DNA from: Bradysia coprophila
Taxonomy: Eukaryota; Arthropoda; Insecta; Diptera; Sciaridae
Reading direction: 5' to 3'
DNA: 64,000 nt
Assembly (NCBI RefSeq): GCF_014529535.1
Contig: NW_023503727.1
Span: 2,666,001-2,730,000, forward strand
Shown: piece by piece, positions 23,213 to 35,287 of the stretch
Layout of the letters: each line of letters starts with the position of its first letter
How positions within the stretch are numbered: the first letter of the stretch is position 1
The notes under the pieces: model-generated
The model's input: only the letters and a program-made list of their open reading frames with translations
Told to the model about the DNA's origin: nothing
Database searches by the model: none
Translations under genes and position numbers: made by a program

Positions 23213-24424
23213 AAAATTCCTTGGCTGCTGGGAATTTCTCCGTTTATGTAGTGAAAAAGAGAATCTCACTTCGTAATTTTTTAAGACAAAGAGATAATTG
23301 GAAGTAAGTGCGAACTCGATGTTGAGAGTTTTCCAAGAAAACTGACGTTTTATGAATGTTGAAAATTTTTCGATTTTTGCAACGCACTTCAAGCATGAGT
23401 GATACTCTAAATATGGTACTGAGACTTGACAGTGTGCCACACAGCTGTAAAAACTTTTTCATATAAAATAGACTGACCACTATGATAGCTTTTACTTGAA
23501 GTGAAAACACTCTACATCAAATTTGTACCCATTTCCAATCTTGACTTTCTCTGGAACACTCTACATAGAGTTTGCGCCCATTTCCAAAATAACGAAGATT
23601 TGAAAAAAATGTATGGGCGCGAAATTACGACCCTCTGCGCGAGAGTCCTTCGGTTACAGAGGAGCCATTACAATTTACCGAACTAGCCAAATTTTAAAAT
23701 CTTTTTTCAAGTGCTCATATATCTCAGTTTAGGTGAATCTTAAGCCTTATAAGATTCTGTCCGAAAGTTTTACCTTTCCAACGACAACCCGCACGAAAAA
23801 CTAGCGTTTATGTATCTGGAAAGAACTCCATAAGAAAAATGCATGTTTTCGGTTACACAAGAATCGAAGAATTTTTTTGAAAGAGGTTCCTTTCAGGGAA
23901 CATATAAAAGAGTTCACTTGAAAATGTGACCGATTTCGGTAGGTAAACGTACCGCATTTTAAGTTTTTACGTTCTCATTAGTTTCGCTTGATTCCTTCGT
24001 TTCACTCGTTCCACTTGTATTTCTATATATGTTAAATATGTGGACCAAACAAATATTTACAAATATTTTGAACGTAAAAAGCTATAATGCGGTGCGTTTA
24101 CGTGGGGTAGGGTAATCTCGCACACCACACAAATTCATGGTGTGCGAGATTCACATCTAAGTGGAGAATCTCGCACAGTCATGACTTTTCGTTACACGTC
24201 GTAAAAGGACGCATACTATGATCGCGTGTGCGAGATTCCCCGACACCGTTTACGTTTTCAAAAGATTCCTCATTTTGCTGTACTTATTTGCCTAAAACAA
24301 AGCACCGATTTTATTGTATTTCAGTGCTTTAGGGGAGCTCTAGAGACAAAGATTTGACGAATCCGTAAAAGAATGTTCGCCATGAGCATCCGATTTTTCT
24401 CTCAGTTCGAGGGGTAATGGGCAT
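23213..24424. repeat. Intergenic mosaic with inverted repeats
   Basis: About 23340-23520 resembles the termini of the foldback in the UGT intron (CTTCAAGCATGAGTG). An inverted repeat of GTACCGCATTTT... type spans 23938-24108. GTGTGCGAGATTC and its complement occur four times in 24110-24240. No gene was found. Confidence 0.5.
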
Positions 24425-26078
24425 CCCAACAAAAATCTCTTCGAGAAAAGTGTGACGCAGTCTTTGAAGTACAATTTCTAAAATGAATGATATCGCTAGA
24501 GTTGACGCTTTCAGCTTCGTTACGCAAAAATTAAATTTTACACCCAATTTTAGTTCAAACAAGCTGGCTTAGGTTTTCTCGTCATCTGCCAAATAATTTT
24601 TACAAAAAAAAAATTTAGACTGGGAACAACCAAAATTTTACCAAAAAAATCTGCGTCGCAAAGTGGCAGATGTTCAGGAACAGACCAGCAAGAAAATTTA
24701 TCTGCCACATGCGACGCAGATTTTTTTGGTAAAATTTTGGTTGTTTCCAGTCAAATTTTTTTTATGGTAAAAATTATTTGGCAGATGATGAGAAAACCTA
24801 AGCCAGCTTGTTTGAACTAATTGGGTGTAAAATTTAATTTTTGCGTAACGAAGCTGAAAGCGTCAACTCTAGCGATATCATTCATTTTAGAAATTGTATT
24901 TCAAAGACTGCGTCACACATTTCAAAGACTGCGTCACACTTTTCTCGAAGAGATTTTTGTTGTGATATCAGTCGTTTTAGAAGTATAGTCAACAATGCTT
25001 TTTATAACAGTTTACAGTTTTAATTCAAAAATTTTACGAAAATCGAAAATTTGACGAAATTCGAAAATTTGACGAAATTTGACGAAATTCGAAAATTTGA
25101 CGTAATTTGACGAAATTTGAAAATTTGACGAAATTTGAAAATTTGACGAAATTTGAAAATTTGACGAAATTTGAAAATTTGACGAAAATCGAAAATTTGA
25201 CGAAATTCCAAAATCTGACGAAATTCAGAAAATTTGACGAAAATCGAAAATTTGACGAAAGTAATTCTCTATCTGCCACAATTCAAGAAATATCTCCAAA
25301 ACCCCAATTGACCCACCCATTTCCAACTTTCGACATTTTTCACATATGCCCCTCTGTTCTACTCGTAAAACTCTGAGACTCTGCCGAAGAAAGTAATTCT
25401 CTATCTCTCATAACCCAAAAAAATATTAGTCCTTTCATCCTACGCTCGAGTAGCTCAAAATTTGGTCACGAATCTGACCCGATTTTTTTAATTATTTTTT
25501 TGTTCGAATCGTGTTACGAATACCTTTCATTTGATGGGTCGCACGCCTCTGTAGGTTTCAATACAGCTAAGCTACAGCCGAAAACGCGTTCCCGACCCTC
25601 GAAAACCACGCTCAGAAACCACTTCGAGGCCAATAAAACAAAATTCTGGTTTTTCCTGGGGTAATGGCGTATCACATATTCATTTTTATGCCCACCCTGA
25701 GGTTCCTGCAAAATTTCATGGAGATTGGCTGACTAGTTTCCGAGATCGACCGTCGATAGATAGATAGAAACATACAGAGTAAGTTGAAAGATTTTGATTG
25801 TTTGGAAAACGTTAATTTGGTGCATTTTCTATCAAAATGACCAACTTCAAAACGATGTATCTCCGGCAATTTTAAAGTTACATAGTCGAGTGATAGCTCG
25901 TTTTGCTCGTATTTGAAGCGCGAATAAGATAGAATAGAATTTGTGGTGATACAGAGGAAAGAAAGGAAAGAAACTTAAATTCTCGCCTATATATAGTTGC
26001 CGTGTCTCAAAAAAATTCTTCGTTCTTTTTTTGGAAGTTAGACTGCGTCAAGTCCTCCGCTATCGCTCCGGACATGAT
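24425..26078. mobile_element. Composite foldback repeat B, copy 2
   Basis: Foldback head 24425-24962, TTTGAAAATTTGACGAAA array about 25030-25260, and common tail ending GCTATCGCTCCGGACATGAT at 26078. Structure as for 5130-6858, with a longer homogeneous stretch of identical array units and a small duplication in the right arm (CAAAGACTGCGTCACAC twice). Confidence 0.88.
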
Positions 26079-26407
26079 ATTTTATTTATACCAGCCAGGA
26101 CTGTATGGCTTTTTTCGAGTCTACCTACAAAAATAGAAAACGAAAGGTATGGGCCAACACTCCAACAGGCTAGACTGGCTACAAGTCGACCGATCTCTTG
26201 GCGATAAAATCAAAATACTTTTGCCGGCCCAAGCTGCATTTAAGACAATATGGTCAGTCCGGGCCTGAGTATATACAATACTAATCGGGGAAAAAATCTA
26301 TAGAAGTTGATCGTGAGCTAGGTCCACAGATACTCAGAACCAGATACCATTGCCGTCGACTTTATATTGTACTGATCAGGCAAAACGAAAATTCTAAAGA
26401 ACGACCT
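26079..26407. other. 3' flank of the UGT gene
   Basis: Non-coding sequence between repeat B and the UGT stop codon. It probably contains the UGT 3' UTR. Nothing else is seen. Confidence 0.4.
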
Positions 26408-29267
26408 TCAGTCAATTTTACCTTTATTCACAGTCTTCGATCGACGGAAAATGCAAATCAAAATTTTCCTTAACAAAATCACCACAATCCACAATATGAT
26501 CAAAGCGACAACTGTCAGCACACCAATAACATCAATCGATTGTATTTGAAAGAAATTCAGATTTTTACTGCGATTCAACAGAGCCGCATTAGGATTCCGT
26601 AGCGCCCATTCGATCCACCAAACAGCTCTATCTAATGGCCGTTCCTTCTGGTCTTTGAAGCGCTGTGACATTGTTCGGATATTTTCTTTGTACATCGGAT
26701 TCGATAGCATTTCGGTCAGCTTGTCAAACAGGTTGTTCGACGTTATTGAGTGCACATGAATGCGGCCACCAATACCTTTTTCCACACAACGGTCGACATT
26801 CTTTAGGGAATTGATTTCGATTAATTTCTCATTTACTGTGGCTACACTACTAGTGTGATACCGACCATAAACTGATCAACCATGATCGGAATGCCTAAGA
26901 TCGGTACACTGTTGTATATTGCCTCTTGGGTGCTTAACAATCCACCGTGTGTGATGAAGAGTTTTGTATTTTCATGGCCTGAAACCGATAGGTAAAATCC
27001 TCACACCAAAAGATGATGCTTGTTCGACCTACCTAATAAATCATTTTGTGGTATCCACTTCCGTATGTGAACGTTGTGCGGTATACGAATTGTACTGTTG
27101 ATCAAATCAATCTTCCACACGAACGAGTATTCTGGCAGTCTTTCGAATGCATTTAGTATTTGGACAATGGTATTGTCACCCAGCATTTCGCTTTTAACAT
27201 TCGTACCCAATGAAAATAGCACTAGGCCGTTTGTTGCATTGCTGGCTATATTGGCGAAATCCTAGACAGAATTTTAAAACACAAAATTACTGCCAGCGCA
27301 GCATTACTCCATTTTCAAGTCTTCTTCAAACAAGTCATTTTTGTGGATCTTCGGTCTGACTCTGTCACTACTTTTATCCAATTTGATCGGAATATTGATA
27401 AAAAGAGGATGTCCGTAAATGACATCCATCCAAAGCTCATAAGCTCTGACAACTTTTGGCCCAGGGCCGAACTGGTTTGAAAAAGCCCATCGAGAGATAC
27501 ATTCAACTCATTTGTAAAAAGTTCAAAAATTAAAAAATTTCATCAACGCACATCAAGCATGAGTGGTACTCTTGAGATAAGGCTCGGAACGGGTTCGGGT
27601 TGACCTGATCAGTTCAGGTTATGACCCGAACCGGTTTTAGACCCGAACCTGAACTAAGACTTTGGGTTCAACCCGAACTTGACCCGAACCTGAATTTTCG
27701 ATTTCTGGTTCAAACCGAACCCGACCCGAACCAGAAGTTATTCAACCCGAACTTGACCGGAACCTGAATTTCCATTTCGGGTTTGACCCGAACCTGATCT
27801 GAACCCGAATTTTTCAAATAGATCAGGTCCGGTTCGGGTGACCCGAAAATTTTACACTAAAAAATGCCAAAAATTTCGGGTTAACCCGAACCGGACTTGA
27901 TTTATTTGAAGATCTCGGGTTCAGATCAGGTTCGGGTCAAACCCGAAATGCAAATTCGGGTTCGGGTCAAGTTCGGGTTGAATAACTTCGGGTTCGGGTC
28001 GGGTTCGGTTTGAACCCAAAATCGAAAATTCAGGTTCGGGTCAAGTTCGGGTTGAACCCGAATTCTTAGTTCAGGTTCGAGTCAAGATCAGGTTCGGGTT
28101 CCGGTCTGACCGAACCTGACCCGCTGACAACTGTAAAACACTGCAAAAAGCCATTTCATAAAAAATTACACTCTTGACTATGATCACTCTTGCTTGAAGT
28201 ACGTTGATTTCATCCAATCGTCCGAATTCACGGTATGATCAGATCGTGCCTGCACTTGTCTACACTTGCATGGATGTCATTTTTGAACAGCCCTAGAGTA
28301 CAGATTCGCTAAATTACCATCGACAGCATCTTCGGTTCCTGAATCTGCAATCCACCCACACCGACAACATTGGGTGGTAGTTGTTCCACTCCATCAATAT
28401 GCTCATTATAATTGATCAAAGCTAATGTTGCCCTCTGCCGAAGTTGTTTAACTGGTAAAACTTCATAGCTTCCATTAACAGCTGTGTTCACCATTTCATC
28501 CATAACGGAGTCGACGTACACGTTCTGAACGAGACGCACAACGGCATTAAGAACGAAATTTTGAAGTCGTCCGTAAAACGTTGAGGTCATGTCCTCTTTG
28601 AACAAGAAATGCGTGGACGTGGAAGGAATCAATGCTGATCGTATCGTAGAAGCAACAACCGAGAAGTCACTAAATGCTGTCATCCCGATCATGGGTGGAT
28701 AGTTGAACTTAGATAAAAATGCTAGAAGACAAGAACTGGCTGGAAAGTCGTGGATAACTAAATGAAACTGAGTGGGAATTATGATGAGCTTGATTGTAAG
28801 CTTTGCACAAGGAACCTCAAAATTATCCGGATAGTTTTGTAGCTGTTGCCATCCTTTCGAAATCGTAAACCCTTCACACGCCTTGGTCGCATAGATAACG
28901 TTTCCAATAATTTGCAGAAACGGTGGCTGCGCACCCATTTCAATTAAATTGAATGTTGAGTTCATAGAGCTAAAGACAGTGGTGTACACACGTTCCATGT
29001 GTATTTGATGTAAATTTTGTAATTTGATCGTGTCGAGTTCGGATGATACAACCGTCACATTGTGATTTCTGTTAATCAGCTCCAAAGTAACAGATCGAAA
29101 CCTTTGGGAAACAGAAGGTCTTGGTGAAGGAAAATGTAGAAAAATTGATATTTTTACCATAAATGATGGCTTGGAGATGGTAGTTCCTCAAGTATCAGTA
29201 TGTTTGCAGAATCACATTCATATAAAGCAACCGCAAATAGAAGTATGAACAGTCTATGGTGGATCAT
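26408..29267 (-). CDS. UDP-glycosyltransferase (UGT), membrane-anchored
   Basis: Five minus-strand exons, 29158-29267, 28318-29101, 27033-27261, 26866-26978 and 26408-26800, total 1629 nt, giving 542 residues. The ATG at 29267 opens a signal peptide of about 20 residues. The N-terminal half has the SPSHH motif with the catalytic-type His35 and HLVIHDFP with the partner Asp. The C-terminal half has LVLFSLGTN and the full UGT signature ([24 protein letters not shown]). The end is a transmembrane helix ([17 protein letters not shown]) and a basic cytoplasmic tail. Such enzymes transfer sugar from UDP-glucose to small lipophiles in the ER lumen. All joins keep frame. Exons 2 and 3 join gaplessly in the family pattern (EPKMLSM then DFANIAS). 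Intron 2 contains a foldback, and the last intron uses an unusual GTCGGT donor. Substrate unknown. Confidence 0.92.
27304..27516 (-). other. Unexplained open frame inside UGT intron 2
   Basis: A 70-codon minus-strand frame (contains [17 protein letters not shown] and ends [11 protein letters not shown], stop) lies between the UGT exons but cannot be spliced in without a frame break. Composition is protein-like. I do not recognise it. It may be a remnant of another gene or chance. Confidence 0.25.
27536..28215. mobile_element. Foldback element of CCCGAACC units in UGT intron 2
   Basis: The termini are imperfect inverted repeats (TTTCATCAACGCACATCAAG and its counterpart at 28190-28215). The arms consist of reiterated GACCCGAACCTGAA and, in the other half, TTCAGGTTCGGGTC units, so the element folds on itself. 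GC content is higher than its neighbours. Confidence 0.8.
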
Positions 29268-30120
29268 TTTGTGTCTATTTAGATAACAACAAAACTACCA
29301 AAAATTCGTACACAACTTTAATCTCCGTCTGATCGTCACTGTCAATGCCGATAAAATGAATTTAAAAAAAAATTGAATTTCATCATGTGGGATGTACGGA
29401 AATACACACAGAACTTTAGTTTCGATATTTTATCTGAGATTATTCGCTTTACTAGCTCTCTCATATATTTCCGAAATTACATAGCATATGATCGATGGTA
29501 TAACATTTTCGGTGTTCATTAGGTCATCGATTTGTATTTATATAATTGAACAACATGTGTGTAATGTTTACCATCTCGCAGAGCGTAAGTAAGAAAATAT
29601 TTCTCTGCATACCATTCGCAGAGAGTTTCTTAGACATTAAAATTAAAAACGATGGATTACGCTAGCACAGGGGCCGTGACGCAAGTCACGGCGAGCTTGA
29701 AATAACTTTAAATAGAGTCACAAGACCACCTCCGATTTTTTTTTATATTCTGTTAGAGGGACTCGAGTACTGTACAAAACCACATTTAGTTTCCCGATCT
29801 GTCCGGCCGTTTTTGAGAACGGGCACTACCCTCGTCCAGAACCATCAGAAGAGTGAGAACCTACGGTTGATACTGGAATTGGTAGATGGACAAATTCTAA
29901 GATCTAACACGGAAAAATAGTTGCTCCTGCTCACTCAGTCACGGTGCTATAGCAGATGAAAGTGAAAATGTGTCGATTTTCAATGGGTGATATATCCGTG
30001 ATGAAGTAACAGAGAAACCCTGTAATTGGCGATTCTAGACGAGGTTAACATGCCCTTTAAAATGGCAACAAAACATTTTTGAAACTGTTCTTTTAATGTA
30101 ATTTCGTTTTCTACGGGCTC
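29268..30120. other. UGT upstream and intergenic region
   Basis: No gene or repeat terminus is recognised. It presumably contains the UGT promoter, but no motif can be assigned. Confidence 0.4.
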
Positions 30121-31286
30121 TAGAGTAGGGTGGGTCGTATTTTATTTTGTTTTTATTTTAAAAGGCCTGGCCCCAGGCTGTACTCAGAATTGACCAATTA
30201 ATCCGAAACAGCAAAAAAAAAATTTAAAAATTCATTTTTTCCTTGCCTCTAGACTGATTTTTGATTTTTGGGGTAGTAGCATGAAATTGCACACAATGTT
30301 GACAGATATCTCGGGCAGTTGGGAACAGAAGACATTGCTGCTAACTGTAGTGAATAGCTGAGGAGTCGAGCTATGAAATACCATAAGAACGTTGTTTATC
30401 TTCGTCTTCAATCGGGCAGGGTTCCCAACTAAGACTTTTCGACCAAAAATTTCAACTTTATTTGCAAACAAAATCGACAAATCACGACATAATACATCGT
30501 GTGAGGTATGTCTGAACAGGTAATCTCATAGAGAATCCATTGCAGAGAAGTTTTTTGATAACAAGTTGAAAAAACTCATAGGAGCTTTGTTTTTGAAGCC
30601 AAAAGTTGGAAATTTTTTGGTAGAATGAAAAAGTCAAATGAACAAAAATCGACGAATTTACGTTTATTTGCTCAGAAAATTGTTATTTAGGGTTAATAGG
30701 TATAAAACTATCAATTTCATCAGATTAGAACCTTTTAATTTGCATTTTTTGTTCATTTAACTTTTTCATTCTAACAAAAAATTGCCAAACTTGGGCTTCG
30801 AAAACAGAGCTCCTGTGAGTATTTTCAATTCGTTTTCATCAAACTTCTCTGCAATGGATTCTCTATGAGATTACCTGTTCAGGCATACCTCACACGACGT
30901 ATTATGTCATGATTTGTCGCTTTTATTTGCAAATAAAGTTGAAACTTTTGGTCGAAAAGTCTTAGTTGGGAACACTGACAGAGTTACCCTGCCCGATTGA
31001 AGGCGAAGATAAACAACGTTCTTATGGTATTTCATAGCTGGACTCCTCAGCTATTCACTACAGTTAACAGCAATGTCTTCTGTTCCCAACTGCCCGAGAT
31101 ATCTGTCAACATTGTGTGCAATTTCATGCTACTACCCCAAAAATCAAAAATCAGTCTAGAGGCAAGGAAAAAATGAATTTTTAATTTTTTTTTTGCTGTT
31201 TCGGATTCCTTGGTCAATTCTGAGTACAGCCTGGGGCCAGGCCTTTTAAAATAAAAACAAAATAAAATACGACCCACCCTACTCTA
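30121..31286. mobile_element. 1.17-kb foldback with arms of about 400 bp
   Basis: The left end TAGAGTAGGGTGGGTCG is matched by CGACCCACCCTACTCTA at the right end. The arms (about 30121-30540 and 30880-31286) are inverse complements over long stretches, including GGCCTGGCCCCAGGCTGTAC. The outermost bases extend into TCTAGA-like palindromes, so a TA target duplication is possible. The open frames seen in both arms are the same arm read twice. Confidence 0.88.
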
Positions 31287-32917
31287 GATTTGCGAGTAGA
31301 GTGACGTCGATGTAAAAACTCTATAATAAACAATTCTTGTTGATGATCAATCATGCCGTGTTTGGTGTCGTTGTAAAGCTTAGACGCCAGGCTAAGGCAT
31401 TAGCACAATATTACTTTGAAATCACTTACTGACAAGGTATACAAGCCAAGGTTCACCGAGGGTAGCGAAAAAAGTGACTTTAAAACTTTTCATTGTTCCA
31501 TGTTTGTCATGAAAAGTTGTGGAACAAAACCTTTTTCCGGAAAGTTGTTTTTCCAGCCGAAACAACCATTTATATGAAAACCCTTAAAGTCGAATACTAC
31601 TCCGAAACTACAAAATCTTTTTGAAAAATTCTTTCTTTTCTGGAAAGTACGGCTCATTACCGATATTTCATGGAAGAATTTTTTTTTGAGAAAAGCCGTG
31701 GCGTGGCCATTTCCAATCAATTTTTCATAAATAAGGTGTCATTCGAATGCTACATTTGAGTACTACTTCGAGTACTTTTGATTTCAGATGGCCGGCTATG
31801 ATCCATGTTCTGGGAAACTCATCTATGTCCTCACATGGATTTTTGTAAGTTTATTCTAGATTAATAAAAGCTTCGTAGCTATAATTTGGGATACTAGTTC
31901 CAGTGTTTCTCGCACAGACTTTTCATCACTACTTCCCCTCTTCTTAATTTCTGTTAACCTGTTACAGACGGCTGTCATCTGTTATCGACAACGACAGCAA
32001 TAATAAACGACAAGCTCTGACTAATGAGGTCTTATATAGCAAAAATCGTGCTCAAAACAAATGAAGTAAAAGATTTCAAAGAAATCAATCTCTGAAAATC
32101 TTCGATCAAATGAAGTAATAGATCAGATAGTAAGACTGTTAATCTGTTAATATTCTTGCCGTCTGTGACAGGTTAAAGAATTATGGAAAGTTCCATTTTT
32201 GGGATGGTATTAACGATTTTTCCTTCTTTCTTTCTTTACTTTTACGAAAACTTTTTCTTATCCGTTTCTCGATGAGACGTTTTTTTTTAAGTCTAAAAGA
32301 ATTTCTTTGTCTAATCCTGACGTTCCTACACCCAAAAACACTGTTAAAAGCGAGGCCAAAAGTATTCTTACACGAAAAAAAAAACGGAAAAGAAAAGACT
32401 AAACACTTACGCCTCTTCTTCATTCATAATACAGATTCGGTACCTCACTGGTGATATATGATTCCCGTCTGTGATAGGTTAGATCACGACATGAAACTAG
32501 ATGGTCAAATGGCATGGCTACATTATATAAATGATCAGACTTAATTCAACTTAATTCATTCGACATTTAAACCTTTTTTAGTTCAAACAAAATTTATCAT
32601 TCGATTGAATCGAACTTCGTTATTTTTTCTTTTGCAAAATGTTATAGTCAAACCTTAGGTTCACCATCCACCTGAAGTGCACTGTGAGTGAAAGTTGTTT
32701 TTCTTTGCCTCTCGCTATTTTTGTTGTTGTTGTCTTTAATGCAAAACATATGCAGTTTTATCCCACTACAGCATAAACATATATTATCCCACCATAATGA
32801 GCCATTGGAGAGTTGAAAATATTTGGTTAGTTGGTCTGTTGAAGTTGTCGAGGATAAATCGTTTTGAATTTGCTGAATGTTAAATTTTTAAAAAGTTTTT
32901 TTCTTTTAAAAATTAAA
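31287..32917. repeat. Intergenic stretch with a solo arm and a small MITE
   Basis: About 31480-31690 is a diverged single arm of the foldback family at 39819-41233 (shares GTTTTTCATG-, TTTATATGAAAA- and GAAAAATTCTT-type blocks in order). 31954-32177 is a small element with TTAACCTGTTACAGACGG and CCGTCTGTGACAGGTTAA ends. A weaker GTCTGTGATAGGTTA copy of the end occurs near 32470. The rest, up to the ATG at 32918, shows nothing and should include the promoter of the peritrophin gene. Confidence 0.6.
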
Positions 32918-34749
32918 ATGAAAAAGTTTATTATTTTCGGGACATTGTGCGTTACATTGGCTACATGTATCCACGTTCCGATCGGTCACGACTATGTGGA
33001 AGTAGAGGTTTGTGAAAACTATAAAATTTTGTTAAAAAGTTTTCTCGAAAAATTCAGATTTATTGAAATTGCTATAAAATTCAGTTGTCTGTACATGCAT
33101 ACCTTACCTATAATTATGCAATTTTACTTTCAATTTATTAAAAGTTATTTAATAATTCAATATTATACCAACATAATATCGTACGGCAGACTAAACAAGA
33201 AATTGAATTTTGCTCTGTTTTTTTTTCATTCATTGGTTCAATTAGTTTGATGTGTGTAATTAGCGAGAGTTTTTTTTTTTTGAACGTAACAACGGACAAA
33301 GAACTTTGAAAAAGTAGTTCAAGGAAAATAGGTACATGAACAGAGTCTAAAAAAGAACTTCAGTCTACCGAAAGTCCATTGTGAATTGTGATTCAATCTT
33401 ATATCTATTTACCGACATCAACGGCAAAAATAAGCGCTGACCTCCGGTCAACGTGTTGAATGTTAAAATAATTGAAGTAGAAGATCAAAACCTCAACAAA
33501 AACCGTTAACTGATTTAATGATTGTCTCGCGATATAGCCATAGTCCAAATTGTCAATGAAAGTGTAAAACAGGTATGGTCTATCACCCGCCCATAGGACA
33601 TAAAAATTTGATTTCCGCCATGAAACGCACTCATTTTCATATTATTTTGACACAAATTGTGAGTGCGTTTAAGATGAATTTTTCGATTGGCCATACCTGT
33701 TATGTACTTTCATTGCAAATTGTAGCTATTGAGCAACAACCTGAAATTATTCATTAAAATTTGGCTGAATATTAAAAGGTTTCGTTAATTTCCCGAAAAT
33801 TTCTGAATTCTGTTTCTGGGAAACAACTAAAAGGCAGTAAATAGAACGGAGGCACTTCGATCAATTGTTATTTTAGAGAAACAGATAAAACATGAAGGAG
33901 AAATTAGGGAATTTTCGGGAATTTAATTACACTAAAATATGCCCTGTATTGGTCAAGATGAAAGTACTACAACAAGTTCTGTCGTCTGTAACCTATGAAG
34001 TCTGACAAATATGCGATTTCACATTTCAAAATTTATGTTGAAACGAATGAAGTACAAGATTTTTAGCAATCGGTTGGAAGTTCTTAGATGAAAAGAAGTG
34101 CATAGCATACACGATAGTTGTGTTTTAGAGATATGCCTGACTATCACGATGTCCAATTTTCTTAGAAAAATTTTCTTTTTTCATAGAGCTACGGCCAAAA
34201 CCTACAGTATCGTGAACATAAAAAGGCAAAGAAGGAGCAAGATCTGCACAAAATACCAGGAACTCCAGGTAAGGATCCTATGATAGTTTTCAGATTAAAC
34301 AATTTGGACACAACAGAATAAACGTTCTAAACGCTGTAAATTCTTAGGTGTCGACTATCCAGTCTACCATACTGTTCCACACACCAGTTTCCACTGTGGC
34401 AACGTTCCAGCTACACCCGGAATGTACGCAAATGTCGAGACCGGTTGTCAGGCATACCATGTGTGTTATGATGGTAGAGAAGGCGAACAGGGCGCCTCAT
34501 TTTTGTGCACCAACGGTACCATTTTCAATCAGAAAGAATTTACCTGCGATTGGTGGTACAATGTCGATTGTCATGCTGCTTTGGATTATTACCGGTACGA
34601 TAGATGACAATATATTTAATTGGACCTGTGCCTTTTTATGAAATTGATGTTTTGTCTCGTTTTGTAGCCTGAATCTTGACCCCGAACACAATCCCTACTT
34701 CCCAAAGAAGAAGGAAGAGGAAGCCGATAAGTTTCTTATTCATGCGTAA
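32918..34749 (+). CDS. Secreted one-domain chitin-binding protein (peritrophin-A type)
   Basis: Four plus-strand exons, 32918-33007, 34187-34268, 34348-34594 and 34668-34749, total 501 nt, giving 166 residues. The ATG at 32918 opens a signal peptide (MKKFIIFGTLCVTLATC). A basic linker (EHKKAKKEQDLHK) precedes a single type-2 chitin-binding domain. Its cysteine pattern is visible as FHCGNV, TGCQAYHVC, FLCTNG, FTCDWW and VDC. A lysine/glutamate-rich tail ends DKFLIHA. Frame is kept at all joins (phases 0, 1, 2). Single-domain secreted proteins of this kind belong to the insect CPAP1-like group, which binds chitin in cuticle or tracheal matrix rather than gut lining. The group assignment rests on domain number only. 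Intron 1 (1.2 kb) has a small hairpin near 33560-33720. Confidence 0.92.
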
Positions 34750-35287
34750 TGTGCACGTACACAGGTCGTTCATCTAACATACGAGAAAACCTACGAAAAA
34801 TTATTATTACTGATCCATAATAACTACTAGAATTCAGCTTATTTATTACATCATTTTTTCATCGTTTCGAATGATATAACTTGGTCTATCACTTGTGGTA
34901 ATAAAAAATGTAAATAAATCGAGAAATTAACATAAAAGAGTTTCGCTTTCTTTCTCGGGTTAACATACCGAAATTGCTGATAAAATGAAAAATGATATCC
35001 ATTCACAACAGACTGTATCGAGACACGCGAAATGCGATAAGGTATCGTAGAGTGTACATAATGTTGGGTACCTACGAAAATATTGATCACAACGATTGAT
35101 TTGAATTTTGAGATGCAATAAATTGATGTGTTTCCGTTAGATCCAATCAATCTGCAACGTGTATAACGCGAAATCGATTCCTCAAAGTTTATACTTTCGC
35201 AGACGGTTTTTACACGTTTCTAATTCATGTTTTTAACAAAAATATGGCGGTGTTACGGTCTTACAAACTCAATAATTTTGCGGGCTA
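34750..35287. other. 3' flank of the chitin-binding gene
   Basis: AT-rich non-coding sequence. A 3' UTR is expected at the left. Nothing else is seen. Confidence 0.4.
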
